Below, piece after piece: positions 55,289 to 63,873 of a stretch of 64,000 nt of DNA; the stretch's first letter is position 1; every line of letters starts with the position of its first letter. The translations under genes were made by a program, and so were the position numbers. The stretch comes from Betaproteobacteria bacterium (lineage in GTDB: Bacteria; Pseudomonadota; Gammaproteobacteria; Burkholderiales; Casimicrobiaceae), in contig JAAFJA010000005.1 in the NCBI GenBank assembly GCA_013298765.1, forward strand, positions 1 through 64,000, written 5' to 3'. The notes beneath the pieces are model-generated. The model searched no databases. It was given only the letters and a program-made list of their open reading frames with translations, and was not told the DNA's origin.

Positions 55289-56799
55289 CTACTTCGCCGT
55301 CGGACCAAGAAACGTGCAGGTGCCGAGGCGGTACAGCGGTTGGCGCGAATACGCACTCTTTAGATCAGGCTCAAGATAGCTATTGCTGCATGGCCGAACA
55401 CGAGTGAGAGAAAGGTACTGCGGTGGATTGGTGATCAGCAAGCAATTTGCGCGAGGGTCGTTGGCGGGTAAGTGGGCTTTGATGACAAGATCAAGCGAAG
55501 TCTCTCGAATATTTTGCGCAAGCGACTCACCGAATATCACGCAGCGATCTTTTTTCTCGTCACGGCTACCTGCGACCTGCTTGAATCGCGTTACGAGCTG
55601 TGAAACATCTGCCCTCACAAGAGTTGCTTGCTGGGCGATTTGTGCGTTCGTGTTGTGCGTCTTCCAGGCGAATAGGCACGCAGCAAGGGTGGTTGCAAAC
55701 GCAAGAACATATAGCCCGAAGCCGCGCGCGCGCGCCTTCGGGCTCAGTGGAATTACGCTCCAAGCTGCAACGAACGTGAGAAATATCGGAAGGTAGAAAA
55801 AACGCAAGCCAGTGCCATTGGCGCGCGCAGGCTCGCCAGCAAAGAGCAAGCCTCCCACAGGCGCTTGCAGCACAAGTGTCGTGATGGCTAGCAGTAGCAG
55901 GATGAGCGCGACGACGTGCGACGAACCCGGGTAAAAACGGAAGCTTGATCGCAACCGAGCGGCGGTAGCTCGCTCACTGGATTCGACTCTGCTGACAAAC
56001 CATTGCGCAACGTAGACGAGGCCGCTGCCGCAACATAAGGCGCCGCAGCTTTGATCGCGTAAGCCAGCGCTGCAATTTGCGCGAGGATTCCCGGGATGAG
56101 CTTCGTGTTTGGGTCGCTCGCCACCCAATCTGCCAAGAATCCACCAAGCGCGGCGTAGCGTGCCGATAGTGACAGGACGACGATTACTAATACGGCAATA
56201 ATCCACCGAAACTGCCCGCGCCATTGCATCAACCAAATCAAACACATGCCAAGTGCAGCAACGTAGCCAGTTTCTTTGCTGCCAATCGCAACGATTAGCC
56301 AGGCAAGCGCTACGACTGCATGCAGGACGCTTGAGCTATGGTTGGCTCTCAGTGCAGCATTCAACGCGCAGAGCGTTGCCAACGTCGCGAGTAGGTCGAA
56401 TCGGTTTGCCGTCCACGTTGGGATGGCGGCAACGATCGGCATCGTGAACATAAGCGCGCCGAAACTCCAGACAATTTTCGGACGAGCTGTGGTGGTTGCA
56501 AGAAGCTGCGCACTCGCCAGACAAGCGCCCGCGTGTAGTGCTACGTTTATTGTGAAATGCCAGTGGTAATCGAGATCGAAAGCAACAAACGTTACTGCGG
56601 AAAACAAAAACGCGATTGGGCGAAATATGTAGCTTCCACCTGCGTCAATCGTGACCAGTGCGGATAGCGAGTCGACGCGGCGAAACAGAGCAAAGAAATG
56701 CCAATCGTCACCCAAAAAGCCTGCATTTCGCAGCGGCCAAAAAGCAAAAAGGCCGATTGCCCAAAGACAGATCGGCCATAACGGGCTGAAGCAACGCAA
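55289..56799 (-). pseudogene. frameshifted polytopic membrane protein
   Basis: Two overlapping frames make one protein. The N-terminal frame starts at 56799 (MRCFSPLWPICLWAIGLFAF) and has about eight membrane segments with GDDWHFFALFRR and TWTANRFDLL; it reads sensibly to about 56030 (AIKAAAPYVAAAAS). The sense then continues in another frame from GLVYVAQWFVSRVESS to the stop at 55289, with three more membrane segments. A one-base loss in the GC-rich run near 56015-56030 explains it. About 500 residues in total; the plan of many helices with a GDD after the first resembles GT-C-type glycosyltransferases, but I cannot prove that. Pseudogene or sequencing error. Confidence 0.75.
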
Positions 56800-56805
56800 C
56801 TGAGG

Positions 56806-57291
56806 TTACTTCACGCCCAGCAACTCCACTTCAAATTGAAGCGTTGCGTTCGGTGGAATCACGCCGCCCGCGCCACGCGCGCCATAGCCGAGCTCAGGCG
56901 GAATGGTGAGGATGCGGGTGCCGCCGATTTTCATGCCTTGCACGCCTTCGTCCCAGCCCTTGATCACGCGTCCGCCGCCGAGCGGGAATCCGAAAGGCTC
57001 ACCGCGATCCTTTGATGAATCAAATTTGTTGCCGCGCTTGCCATCAACCCAGAGCCAGCCGGTGTAATGAACCGTGGCGAGTTGGCCAGCTTTCGCTTCG
57101 GCACCCGTGCCAACTTTGGTGTCTTCCATTTTCAGGCCAGAGGCGGTAGTGATCACTTTGCTTGCTTCTTTCGATGTGGTTGCGCTGGCCGGTGCGGCTT
57201 TCATTTCAGCGGGTTTTGACGGTGCGGGCGCTTGTGCGTGGGCTAAGGCCAGAGTGCTCGCACCTAGGAATGCGATGAGCTTAATATTCAT
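56806..57291 (-). CDS. secreted FKBP-type peptidyl-prolyl isomerase
   Basis: 161 residues. Signal peptide at 1-20 (LIAFLGASTLALAHAQA), an Ala/Pro/Lys-rich stretch to about 50, then one FKBP domain with VHYTGWLWVDGK, FGFPLGGGRVIKGWDEGV, IPPELGYGARGAGG and IPPNATLQFEVEL. Active-site aromatic and Asp/Arg positions look intact. It assists folding in the periplasm. It lies 6 bp downstream of the frameshifted membrane protein start on the same strand direction, so that gene is downstream in the transcript. Confidence 0.93.
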   Translation of the reverse strand: MNIKLIAFLGASTLALAHAQAPAPSKPAEMKAAPASATTSKEASKVITTASGLKMEDTKVGTGAEAKAGQLATVHYTGWLWVDGKRGNKFDSSKDRGEPFGFPLGGGRVIKGWDEGVQGMKIGGTRILTIPPELGYGARGAGGVIPPNATLQFEVELLGVK

Positions 57292-57373
57292 AAAAAGTTT
57301 TACTCCGAGTAAGGGTGAAATTTTAACGAAGTCAGGTGCTCATTCGACGACACTCGAATGCGTCCCAGCCATG

Positions 57374-57398
57374 AAAAACGGCGCCGCAGCGCCGTTTT
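57374..57398 (-). terminator. rho-independent terminator after fadD
   Basis: AAAACGGCGC-cgca-GCGCCGTTTT, a 10-bp stem whose outer A/T pairs give a T run in both directions. It is 20 bp after the fadD stop on the minus strand. Confidence 0.8.
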
Positions 57399-57417
57399 GG
57401 GAGAAGGACTAGGCCGA

Positions 57418-59112
57418 TTACGCAGCCTTTTTGTCCATGTCGCGCAGTTCACGGCGCAGAATTTTGCCGACCGGGGTTTTTGGCAAGTCAGCACGGAATA
57501 CGATGTATTTCGGCTTTTTGTAGCCCGCCAGATTTTTCTCGCAATAGTCGCGCACTTGCTGTTCCGTGAGATTTGGGTCTTTCTTGACCACAAACACCTT
57601 CACCGCTTCACCCGATTTCTCGTCCGGCACGCCAATGACTGCGCATTCCATGACGCCAGGGCATGACGCGACGACATCTTCCACCTCGTTCGGATACACA
57701 TTGAAGCCAGACACCAGCACCATGTCTTTCTTGCGATCCACGATCTTCACGTAGCCACGCGCATCCATCACGCCAATATCGCCCGATTTGAAGAATCCAT
57801 CGGCGCTGAAAACTTTGGCCGTTTCATCGGGGCGCTGCCAATAGCCAGCCATTACTTGTGGGCCGCGAATGCAGATCTCACCGGGCTCGCCCAATTTCAC
57901 TGGGTTGTTGTCGTCGTCACGAATCGCGATCTCTGTCGACGGAAGCGGCAAACCGATCGTACCGGAATACGCATCACTATCGGTTGGATTACAGGTGGCG
58001 GACGGCGAGGTTTCAGACAGGCCGTAGCCCTCCACGATCGGGCAGCCCGTTGCCGCGAGCCATTTGTCAGCGACCGCTTTTTGAACAGCCATACCGCCGC
58101 CGTTGGATACGCGAAGATTTTTCACACTCAACTCAGCAAAGCCCGAATCGTTCACAAGCGCGTTATAGAGCGTGTTAACCGCCGGGAAGAAATGGAGCTC
58201 AAAGCCCTTGAGCGCTTTGATCGTGCCCGGAATGTCGCGCGGATTCGGAATCAGAATCGATTGCCCGCCCGTGCGCAATACGAGCAGATAACAAATCGTG
58301 AACGCGAAGATGTGATACAGCGGCAGCGCACAGACCGTGTTCATTTGCTCAGGCGGCGGTCCTTTCTTCTGATGGTTCACCGCAGGCTGCATCCATGCTT
58401 CGGATTGCAACACGTTCGAGATGATGTTTCGATGGAGCAGCGTGGCACCTTTTGACACGCCTGTGGTACCGCCCGTGTATTGCAGCACTGCGGGATCATC
58501 GAACTTTGCCTTCGATGGCGAGAGCGCAATCCCTTTGCCTTTAGTAACCGCATCGTTCCACTTCACCGCGCTTGGGAGGGAGAATGAGGGCACCAGTTTC
58601 TTTTTGTTGCGTACGACGTAGTTGACGATCGCACCCTTCAAGAAACCAAGCATGTCGCCCATCGTGGCGAGCACGATGTGTTTCACGGGCGTCTTTTCAA
58701 CGACCTGCTGCAAAGTCGCAGCGAAGTTTTCAAGAATGATGATTGCTTTTGAGCCTGAATCCTTGAGCTGATGTTCAAGCTCGCGCGGCGTGTAGAGCGG
58801 ATTCACATTGACGGCAACGAACCCCGCGCGCAGCACTGCGGCGACTGCCACGGGATACTGCAACACGTTGGGCATCATGATTGCGACGCGATCACCTTGT
58901 TGCAGCCCGAGGCTCTGGAGATACGCGCCAAATGCGCGCGACAGTGCGTCTACTTCGGCATAGCTGATTGCCTTTCCCATGCAGGTGAATGCAGGGCGCG
59001 ACGCGTACTTCTGAAAACTCTCTTCGATAAGTTGAACGATTGACGCGTATTGCGAATTGTCGATCATTGCCGGCACGCCCTTGGGGTAGTGCTGGAGCCA
59101 AATTTTCTCCAC
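57418..59112 (-). CDS. fadD: long-chain fatty acid-CoA ligase
   Basis: 564 residues with a GTG start at 59112, chosen because AAGGAGG lies 5 bases before it and the protein then begins VEKIWLQHYPKGVPAMID, the standard FadD opening. AMP-binding motifs: LQYTGGTTGVSKGAT near 215, EGYGLSETSP near 360, and FFKSGDIGVMDARGYVKIVDR near 440; the C-terminal catalytic Lys is in KTPVGKILRREL. It activates fatty acids with ATP and CoA at the inner membrane. It may feed the acyl-CoA dehydrogenases elsewhere, but there is no local fatty-acid cluster. Confidence 0.95.
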   Translation of the reverse strand: MEKIWLQHYPKGVPAMIDNSQYASIVQLIEESFQKYASRPAFTCMGKAISYAEVDALSRAFGAYLQSLGLQQGDRVAIMMPNVLQYPVAVAAVLRAGFVAVNVNPLYTPRELEHQLKDSGSKAIIILENFAATLQQVVEKTPVKHIVLATMGDMLGFLKGAIVNYVVRNKKKLVPSFSLPSAVKWNDAVTKGKGIALSPSKAKFDDPAVLQYTGGTTGVSKGATLLHRNIISNVLQSEAWMQPAVNHQKKGPPPEQMNTVCALPLYHIFAFTICYLLVLRTGGQSILIPNPRDIPGTIKALKGFELHFFPAVNTLYNALVNDSGFAELSVKNLRVSNGGGMAVQKAVADKWLAATGCPIVEGYGLSETSPSATCNPTDSDAYSGTIGLPLPSTEIAIRDDDNNPVKLGEPGEICIRGPQVMAGYWQRPDETAKVFSADGFFKSGDIGVMDARGYVKIVDRKKDMVLVSGFNVYPNEVEDVVASCPGVMECAVIGVPDEKSGEAVKVFVVKKDPNLTEQQVRDYCEKNLAGYKKPKYIVFRADLPKTPVGKILRRELRDMDKKAA

Positions 59113-59396
59113 GGTATCCTCCTTATTTCTCATGCATTTCGGTTGCGAGAATAAACCCTCCATCCCGCAAAAACCCTGGAGGGCATGTTAACAGCGCATT
59201 TGCGCTTTCGTGAGGGATGAAACGCAGTGAATCAGATGGGTAGAAAAAACAATAAAAATAGTCGTAAGCTTTTCATAAAGGCGACTAGAAGCTGATAAGA
59301 GTAAACAACGAAATAATATAAAAAATACGTTTAAGCCCAATTCCAACGTGAGAAAGATAGCGAAGCTGTATACATACTCGCCTACACTTCCGAGCT

Positions 59397-61337
59397 ATGG
59401 CATTACTCACGCTGCACAACGCTCAGCTCGCTTTCGGGCTCGCCCCACTTCTGGATAAGGTCGATTTCGCGATTGAATCTCGCGAACGGATGGGCCTCAT
59501 TGGACGAAACGGAGCCGGTAAAAGCTCGCTTCTGAAAGTGCTCGCTGGCACACAACATTTGGACGACGGTGAAATCGCGCGCGAGAGCGGCGTTCGCGCC
59601 GCGTATGTGCCGCAAGAATCGAGCTTTGCCGATGGCGTCACTGTATTTAACGCTGTTGCGGATGGGCTCGGTGATGTTCGCGCGATGCGTGAGCGCTACG
59701 AGCAACTCGCAAGCGGCGAACACTCGAGCGACGAGCTCGCCAGCCTGCAACACGAAATTGACGCGCGAGAGGGCTGGACCTGGGAATCGCGCGTTGAGAC
59801 CACGCTATCGCAACTTAGCCTTGCGGGCGATGCGCTGGTGTCCACGCTCTCTGGCGGGCAGAAGAAGCGCGTCACCATCGCACAAGCGCTGGTCGCCTCA
59901 CCCGACGTATTGTTGTTAGACGAGCCCACAAACCACCTAGATTTGTCGTCCATCTCATGGCTGGAAGGCCTGCTCAACAATTTCAAAGGCAGCGCGGTCA
60001 TTATTAGCCACGACCGCACATTCCTGGATAACGTGGTCACACGTATCGTTGAGCTTGATCGTGGAAAACTCACCACGTTTCCCGGTAACTACGCGGCGTA
60101 CGAAGCGCAAAAGGCTGCGCAGCTTGAGTTTGAATCCACGATGAACGCGAAATTCGACAAGTTCCTCGCGCAAGAAGAAGTGTGGATTCGAAAAGGCGTA
60201 GAGGCGCGGCGCACCCGGAACGAAGGCCGCGTGTTGCGTTTGCTCAAATTGCGGGAAACACGCGCGGCTCGTCGTGATTCGCTGGGGCGTGTGAAGCTGG
60301 AAATTGCGAGCGGTGGCGCATCTGGAAAGATCGTGGCCGAACTCACCGATGTGTCAAAGCGCTTCGGAGACAAATTGATCGTCAACGATTTCACGTCCAC
60401 GATTTTGCGCGGCGATAAAGTGGGCATTATCGGCCCGAACGGAATCGGTAAAACCACTCTCCTGAAACTCATACTTGGCGATCTCGCGCCCGACAGCGGC
60501 AAGATAAAGACCGGAACCAATCTGCAAGTCGCGTACTTCGATCAAATGCGCGATGGCCTCGATGAAGAGGCAACACTCGCAGAATTTATTTCGCCCGGCA
60601 GCGACTGGATCGAAGCGGGCACCACGCGCACGCACGTGATGACGTACCTGCAGAACTTCCTCTTCCCGCCCGAGCGCGCGAAAGCACAAGTGAAAATGCT
60701 CTCCGGCGGCGAGCGAAATCGTCTCCTCCTCGCACGCCATTTCGCGAAAGAAGCGAACGTGCTCGTGCTCGATGAGCCCACCAACGATCTTGATATCGAC
60801 ACGTTGGAACTCCTCGAAGAAAAACTCGCAAACTACGAAGGCACCGTCTTCATCGTTTCGCACGATCGCCGCTTCCTCGACAACGTAGTAACCAGCTGCA
60901 TCGTCGCCGAAGGCAACGGTCTCTGGCGCGAATACGAAGGCGGCATCACCGATTGGCAAGCGCAGGCCAAATTGATGGAATCCCTCTCCCTCGGGGAGAG
61001 GTCGCGCGATAGCGCGGGTGAGGGAAATGCCGCCTCGGCAAACGTCGTAGTTGCAAAGTCACAACCATCGTCGCCCGCTCGTGGCGAGCCAGTCGAACCA
61101 CGCGCTTCAGCGCCTAAACAAAAACTCTCCTACAAAGAACAACGCGAACTCGACGAACTCCCCAAAAAAATCGAAGCGCTTGAAAAAGAGCAAACCGAAA
61201 TCAATTCACAACTTGCGGAAGGCTCCATCTTTCGCACTGATCCGAAGCGCGCGGCGGAAATTGCTAAGCGTGCGGGTGAACTCGACGAAATGATTTTGGA
61301 GGCGATGACGCGATGGGAGGAACTAGCGGCGCGATGA
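59397..61337 (+). CDS. uup: ABC-F ATPase Uup
   Basis: 646 residues: two ATPase domains without membrane segments. First: Walker A GLIGRNGAGKSS near 35, signature LSGGQKKR, Walker B VLLLDEPTNHLD. Second: GIIGPNGIGKTT near 350, LSGGERNR, VLVLDEPTNDLD. The C-terminal coiled coil (about 575-640, KEQRELDELPKKIEALEKEQ) marks Uup, which binds DNA or ribosomes. The linker before it contains two palindromic repeats in frame. The 233 bp upstream carry a weak copy of the inverted-repeat element (about 59283-59342). Confidence 0.93.
   Translation: MALLTLHNAQLAFGLAPLLDKVDFAIESRERMGLIGRNGAGKSSLLKVLAGTQHLDDGEIARESGVRAAYVPQESSFADGVTVFNAVADGLGDVRAMRERYEQLASGEHSSDELASLQHEIDAREGWTWESRVETTLSQLSLAGDALVSTLSGGQKKRVTIAQALVASPDVLLLDEPTNHLDLSSISWLEGLLNNFKGSAVIISHDRTFLDNVVTRIVELDRGKLTTFPGNYAAYEAQKAAQLEFESTMNAKFDKFLAQEEVWIRKGVEARRTRNEGRVLRLLKLRETRAARRDSLGRVKLEIASGGASGKIVAELTDVSKRFGDKLIVNDFTSTILRGDKVGIIGPNGIGKTTLLKLILGDLAPDSGKIKTGTNLQVAYFDQMRDGLDEEATLAEFISPGSDWIEAGTTRTHVMTYLQNFLFPPERAKAQVKMLSGGERNRLLLARHFAKEANVLVLDEPTNDLDIDTLELLEEKLANYEGTVFIVSHDRRFLDNVVTSCIVAEGNGLWREYEGGITDWQAQAKLMESLSLGERSRDSAGEGNAASANVVVAKSQPSSPARGEPVEPRASAPKQKLSYKEQRELDELPKKIEALEKEQTEINSQLAEGSIFRTDPKRAAEIAKRAGELDEMILEAMTRWEELAAR
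60981..61102. repeat. two palindromic repeats read in frame within uup
   Basis: TCCCTCTCCCTCGGGGAGAG with GCGGGTGAGGG (60981-61024) is a unit of the CCCTCTCCC family seen at 42242-42399, and CGTGGCGAGCC...GTCGAACCACG (61078-61102) is a unit of the GAGCCTGTCGA type. They encode SLSLGERSRDSAGEG and ARGEPVEPR in the linker before the coiled coil. Confidence 0.75.
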
Positions 61338-62059
61338 GCGAGAAAAGTACTACGCTAAAACAACGTGCCACGTCACGGTCTCGAAAGGTCGGATGGCTTT
61401 GGTGGAGTTGGGTTACGGTTACTGCAACAGCTTACGCTTTGCAAGAACATCTCGATCTCATATCGACGGAAGTCGCTCGCGTCTGGCTAATCGTGTCGCT
61501 CGTCGTTGCGTGGTGCGTGATCGGCTTACTCTACAGATTTCGAAGTAACGATTGCAAGGTTTGCGAGTTTCCCGACATACGCTCAGACTGGAAACACTGC
61601 CCCGGCTGCGGTATTCCTACCGACCTCACCGACTCAGAGAGAAAAAACTCGCCGCGATCGCGGGTGGCGCCCAGCATCGAAAACTTGTACTTTGCCAATC
61701 GCGTTGACTCCACTCGAAAACGCGCTAAGCGTTGGCGCTTCGCAAACGTTAGCTCGATGGTGATTTTCTTCGTGTTTGTATTCGGCACCATGCCGCTGTA
61801 TTTCGTTGGCCCGAACGTTGGATTTTTTGTAGCAAACTGGCACTGGTTTCTAATCGGCGGACTGGCGCCGTTTCTTGCACTGCAGCTCGCAAATGCAATA
61901 CGCGGTTTACGCTGTGTTGCGTGTAACAAAAGGCTGGGCAATGAAGCCCAAGGATTCACTATCGCCTCGTCGAAACCGAGCGAACAACGTTGGTCATACT
62001 GCCCCCATTGCGCGCACCCGATTGACTTGCCTCGCTCACCAACGGCAGCGCGATCCTAA
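61334..62059 (+). CDS. membrane protein with two zinc ribbons
   Basis: 241 residues from ATG 61334, which overlaps the uup stop (ATGA); 61313 is a possible earlier start. Two N-terminal membrane segments (about 17-60), a first zinc ribbon CKVCEFPDIRSDWKHCPGCG near 80, two more membrane segments (about 140-190), and a second ribbon CVACNKRL ... YCPHCAHPIDL at the C-terminus. Each ribbon has two CxxC pairs. No family recognised. Overlap with uup suggests coupled translation; its stop overlaps the dbpA stop on the other strand by a few bases. Confidence 0.7.
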   Translation: MSEKSTTLKQRATSRSRKVGWLWWSWVTVTATAYALQEHLDLISTEVARVWLIVSLVVAWCVIGLLYRFRSNDCKVCEFPDIRSDWKHCPGCGIPTDLTDSERKNSPRSRVAPSIENLYFANRVDSTRKRAKRWRFANVSSMVIFFVFVFGTMPLYFVGPNVGFFVANWHWFLIGGLAPFLALQLANAIRGLRCVACNKRLGNEAQGFTIASSKPSEQRWSYCPHCAHPIDLPRSPTAARS

Positions 62060-63435
62060 ACCAGCCGCGCCTTCACACTCTTGCCCTTCACTTTTCCGTT
62101 GTTTATCGCAGCCAGCGCTTGCTTCGCCACGCCGCGAGACACGGCAACGTAGATCGAAAAATCGTTCACGTTGATTTTTCCGACTTGTTCTTTGGTCAGT
62201 CCGCCCTCGCCGGTGAGCGCGCCGAGTACGTCGCCTGCGCGAATCTTTTCTTTGCGACCGCCTAGGATTTGAATCGTGGTCATGGGGGGTATGAGCGGTT
62301 CGTTGCTCGAAGACGTGAGCTCATCAAGCGGATGCCATTCGCATTCGCGACCTTGCAGATCTTCGATTTTGTTAATCCAGTGCATCTCATTCATGCCGAC
62401 TAGATTCAATGCGAGGCCGGATTCGTCTCCGCGCCCCGTGCGGCCGATGCGATGAATGTGGAGTTCGGGCTCGGGCGTGACATCCACATTGATCACGGCA
62501 TCGAGCCCTTGAATATCGAGTCCTCGCGCGGCAACGTCGGTGGCAACGAGCACCGAACAACTCTTATTTGCAAATTGAATAAGCACTTGATCGCGATCTT
62601 TTTGATCGAGCTCGCCGTGCAGCGCGAGCGCTGAAAAGCCATCCGCTTGCAATCGCTCCAACACGTCTTTGCATTTCGCTTTCGTGTTGCAAAACGCGAG
62701 CGTGGACGTCGGCCGAAAGTGCCGCAGCAAGAGCGACACTGCGGGTAAGCGTTGATCTTTTTCAACTTCGTAGAAATACTGCCGAATCTTTGTGTCGTCG
62801 TGCTGCGCTTCAACCTTCACCGTTTTCGGGTTGCGTTGAAATTGTTTCGCGAGACCTTCCACGCCTGGCGGATAGGTCGCGGAAAACAAGAGCGTCTGTC
62901 GATCGCGCGGGCACTGCGAAATCACTTTCGCGATGTCGTCGTAAAAACCCATGTCGAGCATGCGATCGGCTTCATCGAGCACGAGTGTTTTCATCTCGCG
63001 CAGATCAAGCGCCCCGACATCAAGCAAATCCATGATGCGGCCCGGCGTACCGACAGCGATGTGCGCGCCGAACTCAAGGCTCGCGCGCTGCGGGCGCATC
63101 GGAATGCCGCCACAGAGCGTGAGGATTTTTACGTTGTCCTCCGCGCGAGCGAGTCGCCGCAGCTCTTGCGTGACTTGGTCTGCCAGTTCGCGAGTTGGGC
63201 AGAGCACGAGCGCTTGTGTGGCGCGGTTTGTTGCATCGAGCTTGGCTAAGAGCGGGAGTGCGAACGCAGCAGTTTTGCCGCTACCTGTGGCCGCTTGCGC
63301 GATGAGATCGTCCCCGGCGAGGGAGATTGGCAAGCTCGCGGCTTGGATCGGCGTCATCTTTGCATAGCCGAGGCGATCGAGGTTTGTGAGCATCGCGGCG
63401 CTAAGCGGGAGCGTGGAGAAAAGTGTCGGTTGCAC
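62056..63435 (-). CDS. dbpA: ATP-dependent RNA helicase DbpA
   Basis: 459 residues from GTG 63435 (TTG 63459 is possible). DEAD-box motifs: Q motif MTPIQAASLP, AATGSGKTAAF, PTRELADQV, TPGRIMD, VLDEADRMLD, SATY, then ATDVAARGLDI and HRIGRTGRG. The C-terminal DbpA RNA-binding domain is clear (KIRAGDVLGALTGEGGL ... YVAVSRGVAKQAL) and targets hairpin 92 of 23S rRNA. Role: late assembly of the large ribosomal subunit. Confidence 0.95.
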   Translation of the reverse strand: MQPTLFSTLPLSAAMLTNLDRLGYAKMTPIQAASLPISLAGDDLIAQAATGSGKTAAFALPLLAKLDATNRATQALVLCPTRELADQVTQELRRLARAEDNVKILTLCGGIPMRPQRASLEFGAHIAVGTPGRIMDLLDVGALDLREMKTLVLDEADRMLDMGFYDDIAKVISQCPRDRQTLLFSATYPPGVEGLAKQFQRNPKTVKVEAQHDDTKIRQYFYEVEKDQRLPAVSLLLRHFRPTSTLAFCNTKAKCKDVLERLQADGFSALALHGELDQKDRDQVLIQFANKSCSVLVATDVAARGLDIQGLDAVINVDVTPEPELHIHRIGRTGRGDESGLALNLVGMNEMHWINKIEDLQGRECEWHPLDELTSSSNEPLIPPMTTIQILGGRKEKIRAGDVLGALTGEGGLTKEQVGKINVNDFSIYVAVSRGVAKQALAAINNGKVKGKSVKARLV

Positions 63436-63484
63436 GGCGGACGCTATCCTAAAAATCAATAGAAATTACTGTCGCTACCCCCAA

Positions 63485-63556
63485 CTTAATGAGGCCTAGC
63501 CTGAAGAAAAGTTAGTTTGCGAAATCTTCGCAGTACGATTCATAGCCCAATTAAAG
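63485..63556. repeat. dispersed inverted-repeat element, copy C
   Basis: Left arm CTTAATGAGGCCTAGC (63485-63500), right arm CATAGCCCAATTAAAG (63541-63556), exactly 40 bases apart. The right arm also forms a GCCCA...TGGGC hairpin with the next bases. It lies upstream of dbpA. See the family finding. Confidence 0.7.
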
Positions 63557-63696
63557 TGGGCGCTTCGGATTTGGAGTTAGCGAGATTTCTACGCTTCATT
63601 GTGCCAGTGTCAGCGCCCGATAGGGTGGCGCAGCTACGGCGTCAAGCGGACGAAGCGCCGTTGCGCCCCGTTTTGCAATGCTCACTCAACCACGAG

Positions 63697-63857
63697 GGCG
63701 ACGCTGATTAAATACCCATCGCGCATTACATCCTCGGGCTTGAGCCGATTGCTGCATCGAAAATGCTCACAATAGCCCCGCTATTGCTCGCATTTGTCGA
63801 TTTCGCACTCGGTCTCAATCCGAGGCGGACTGCACGCGGGATTTCATCAGCGTCTCC
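63697..63857. mobile_element. fold-back MITE, copy 2
   Basis: 161 bp, the reverse complement of 45786-45948. The interior appears identical over more than 130 bp; only the outer few bases and one base in a terminal repeat differ (GATGAAAT for GATTAAAT). It ends 16 bp before the stop codon of the glycosylase gene on the minus strand. Confidence 0.85.
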
Positions 63858-63873
63858 CTGGTTTCGCACCGCG

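Larger units (their letters stand above)
63460..63873. other. gene-free stretch between dbpA and the glycosylase
   Basis: 414 bp that hold one copy of the inverted-repeat element (63485-63556) and the second fold-back MITE (63697-63857). No supported gene. Confidence 0.6.
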
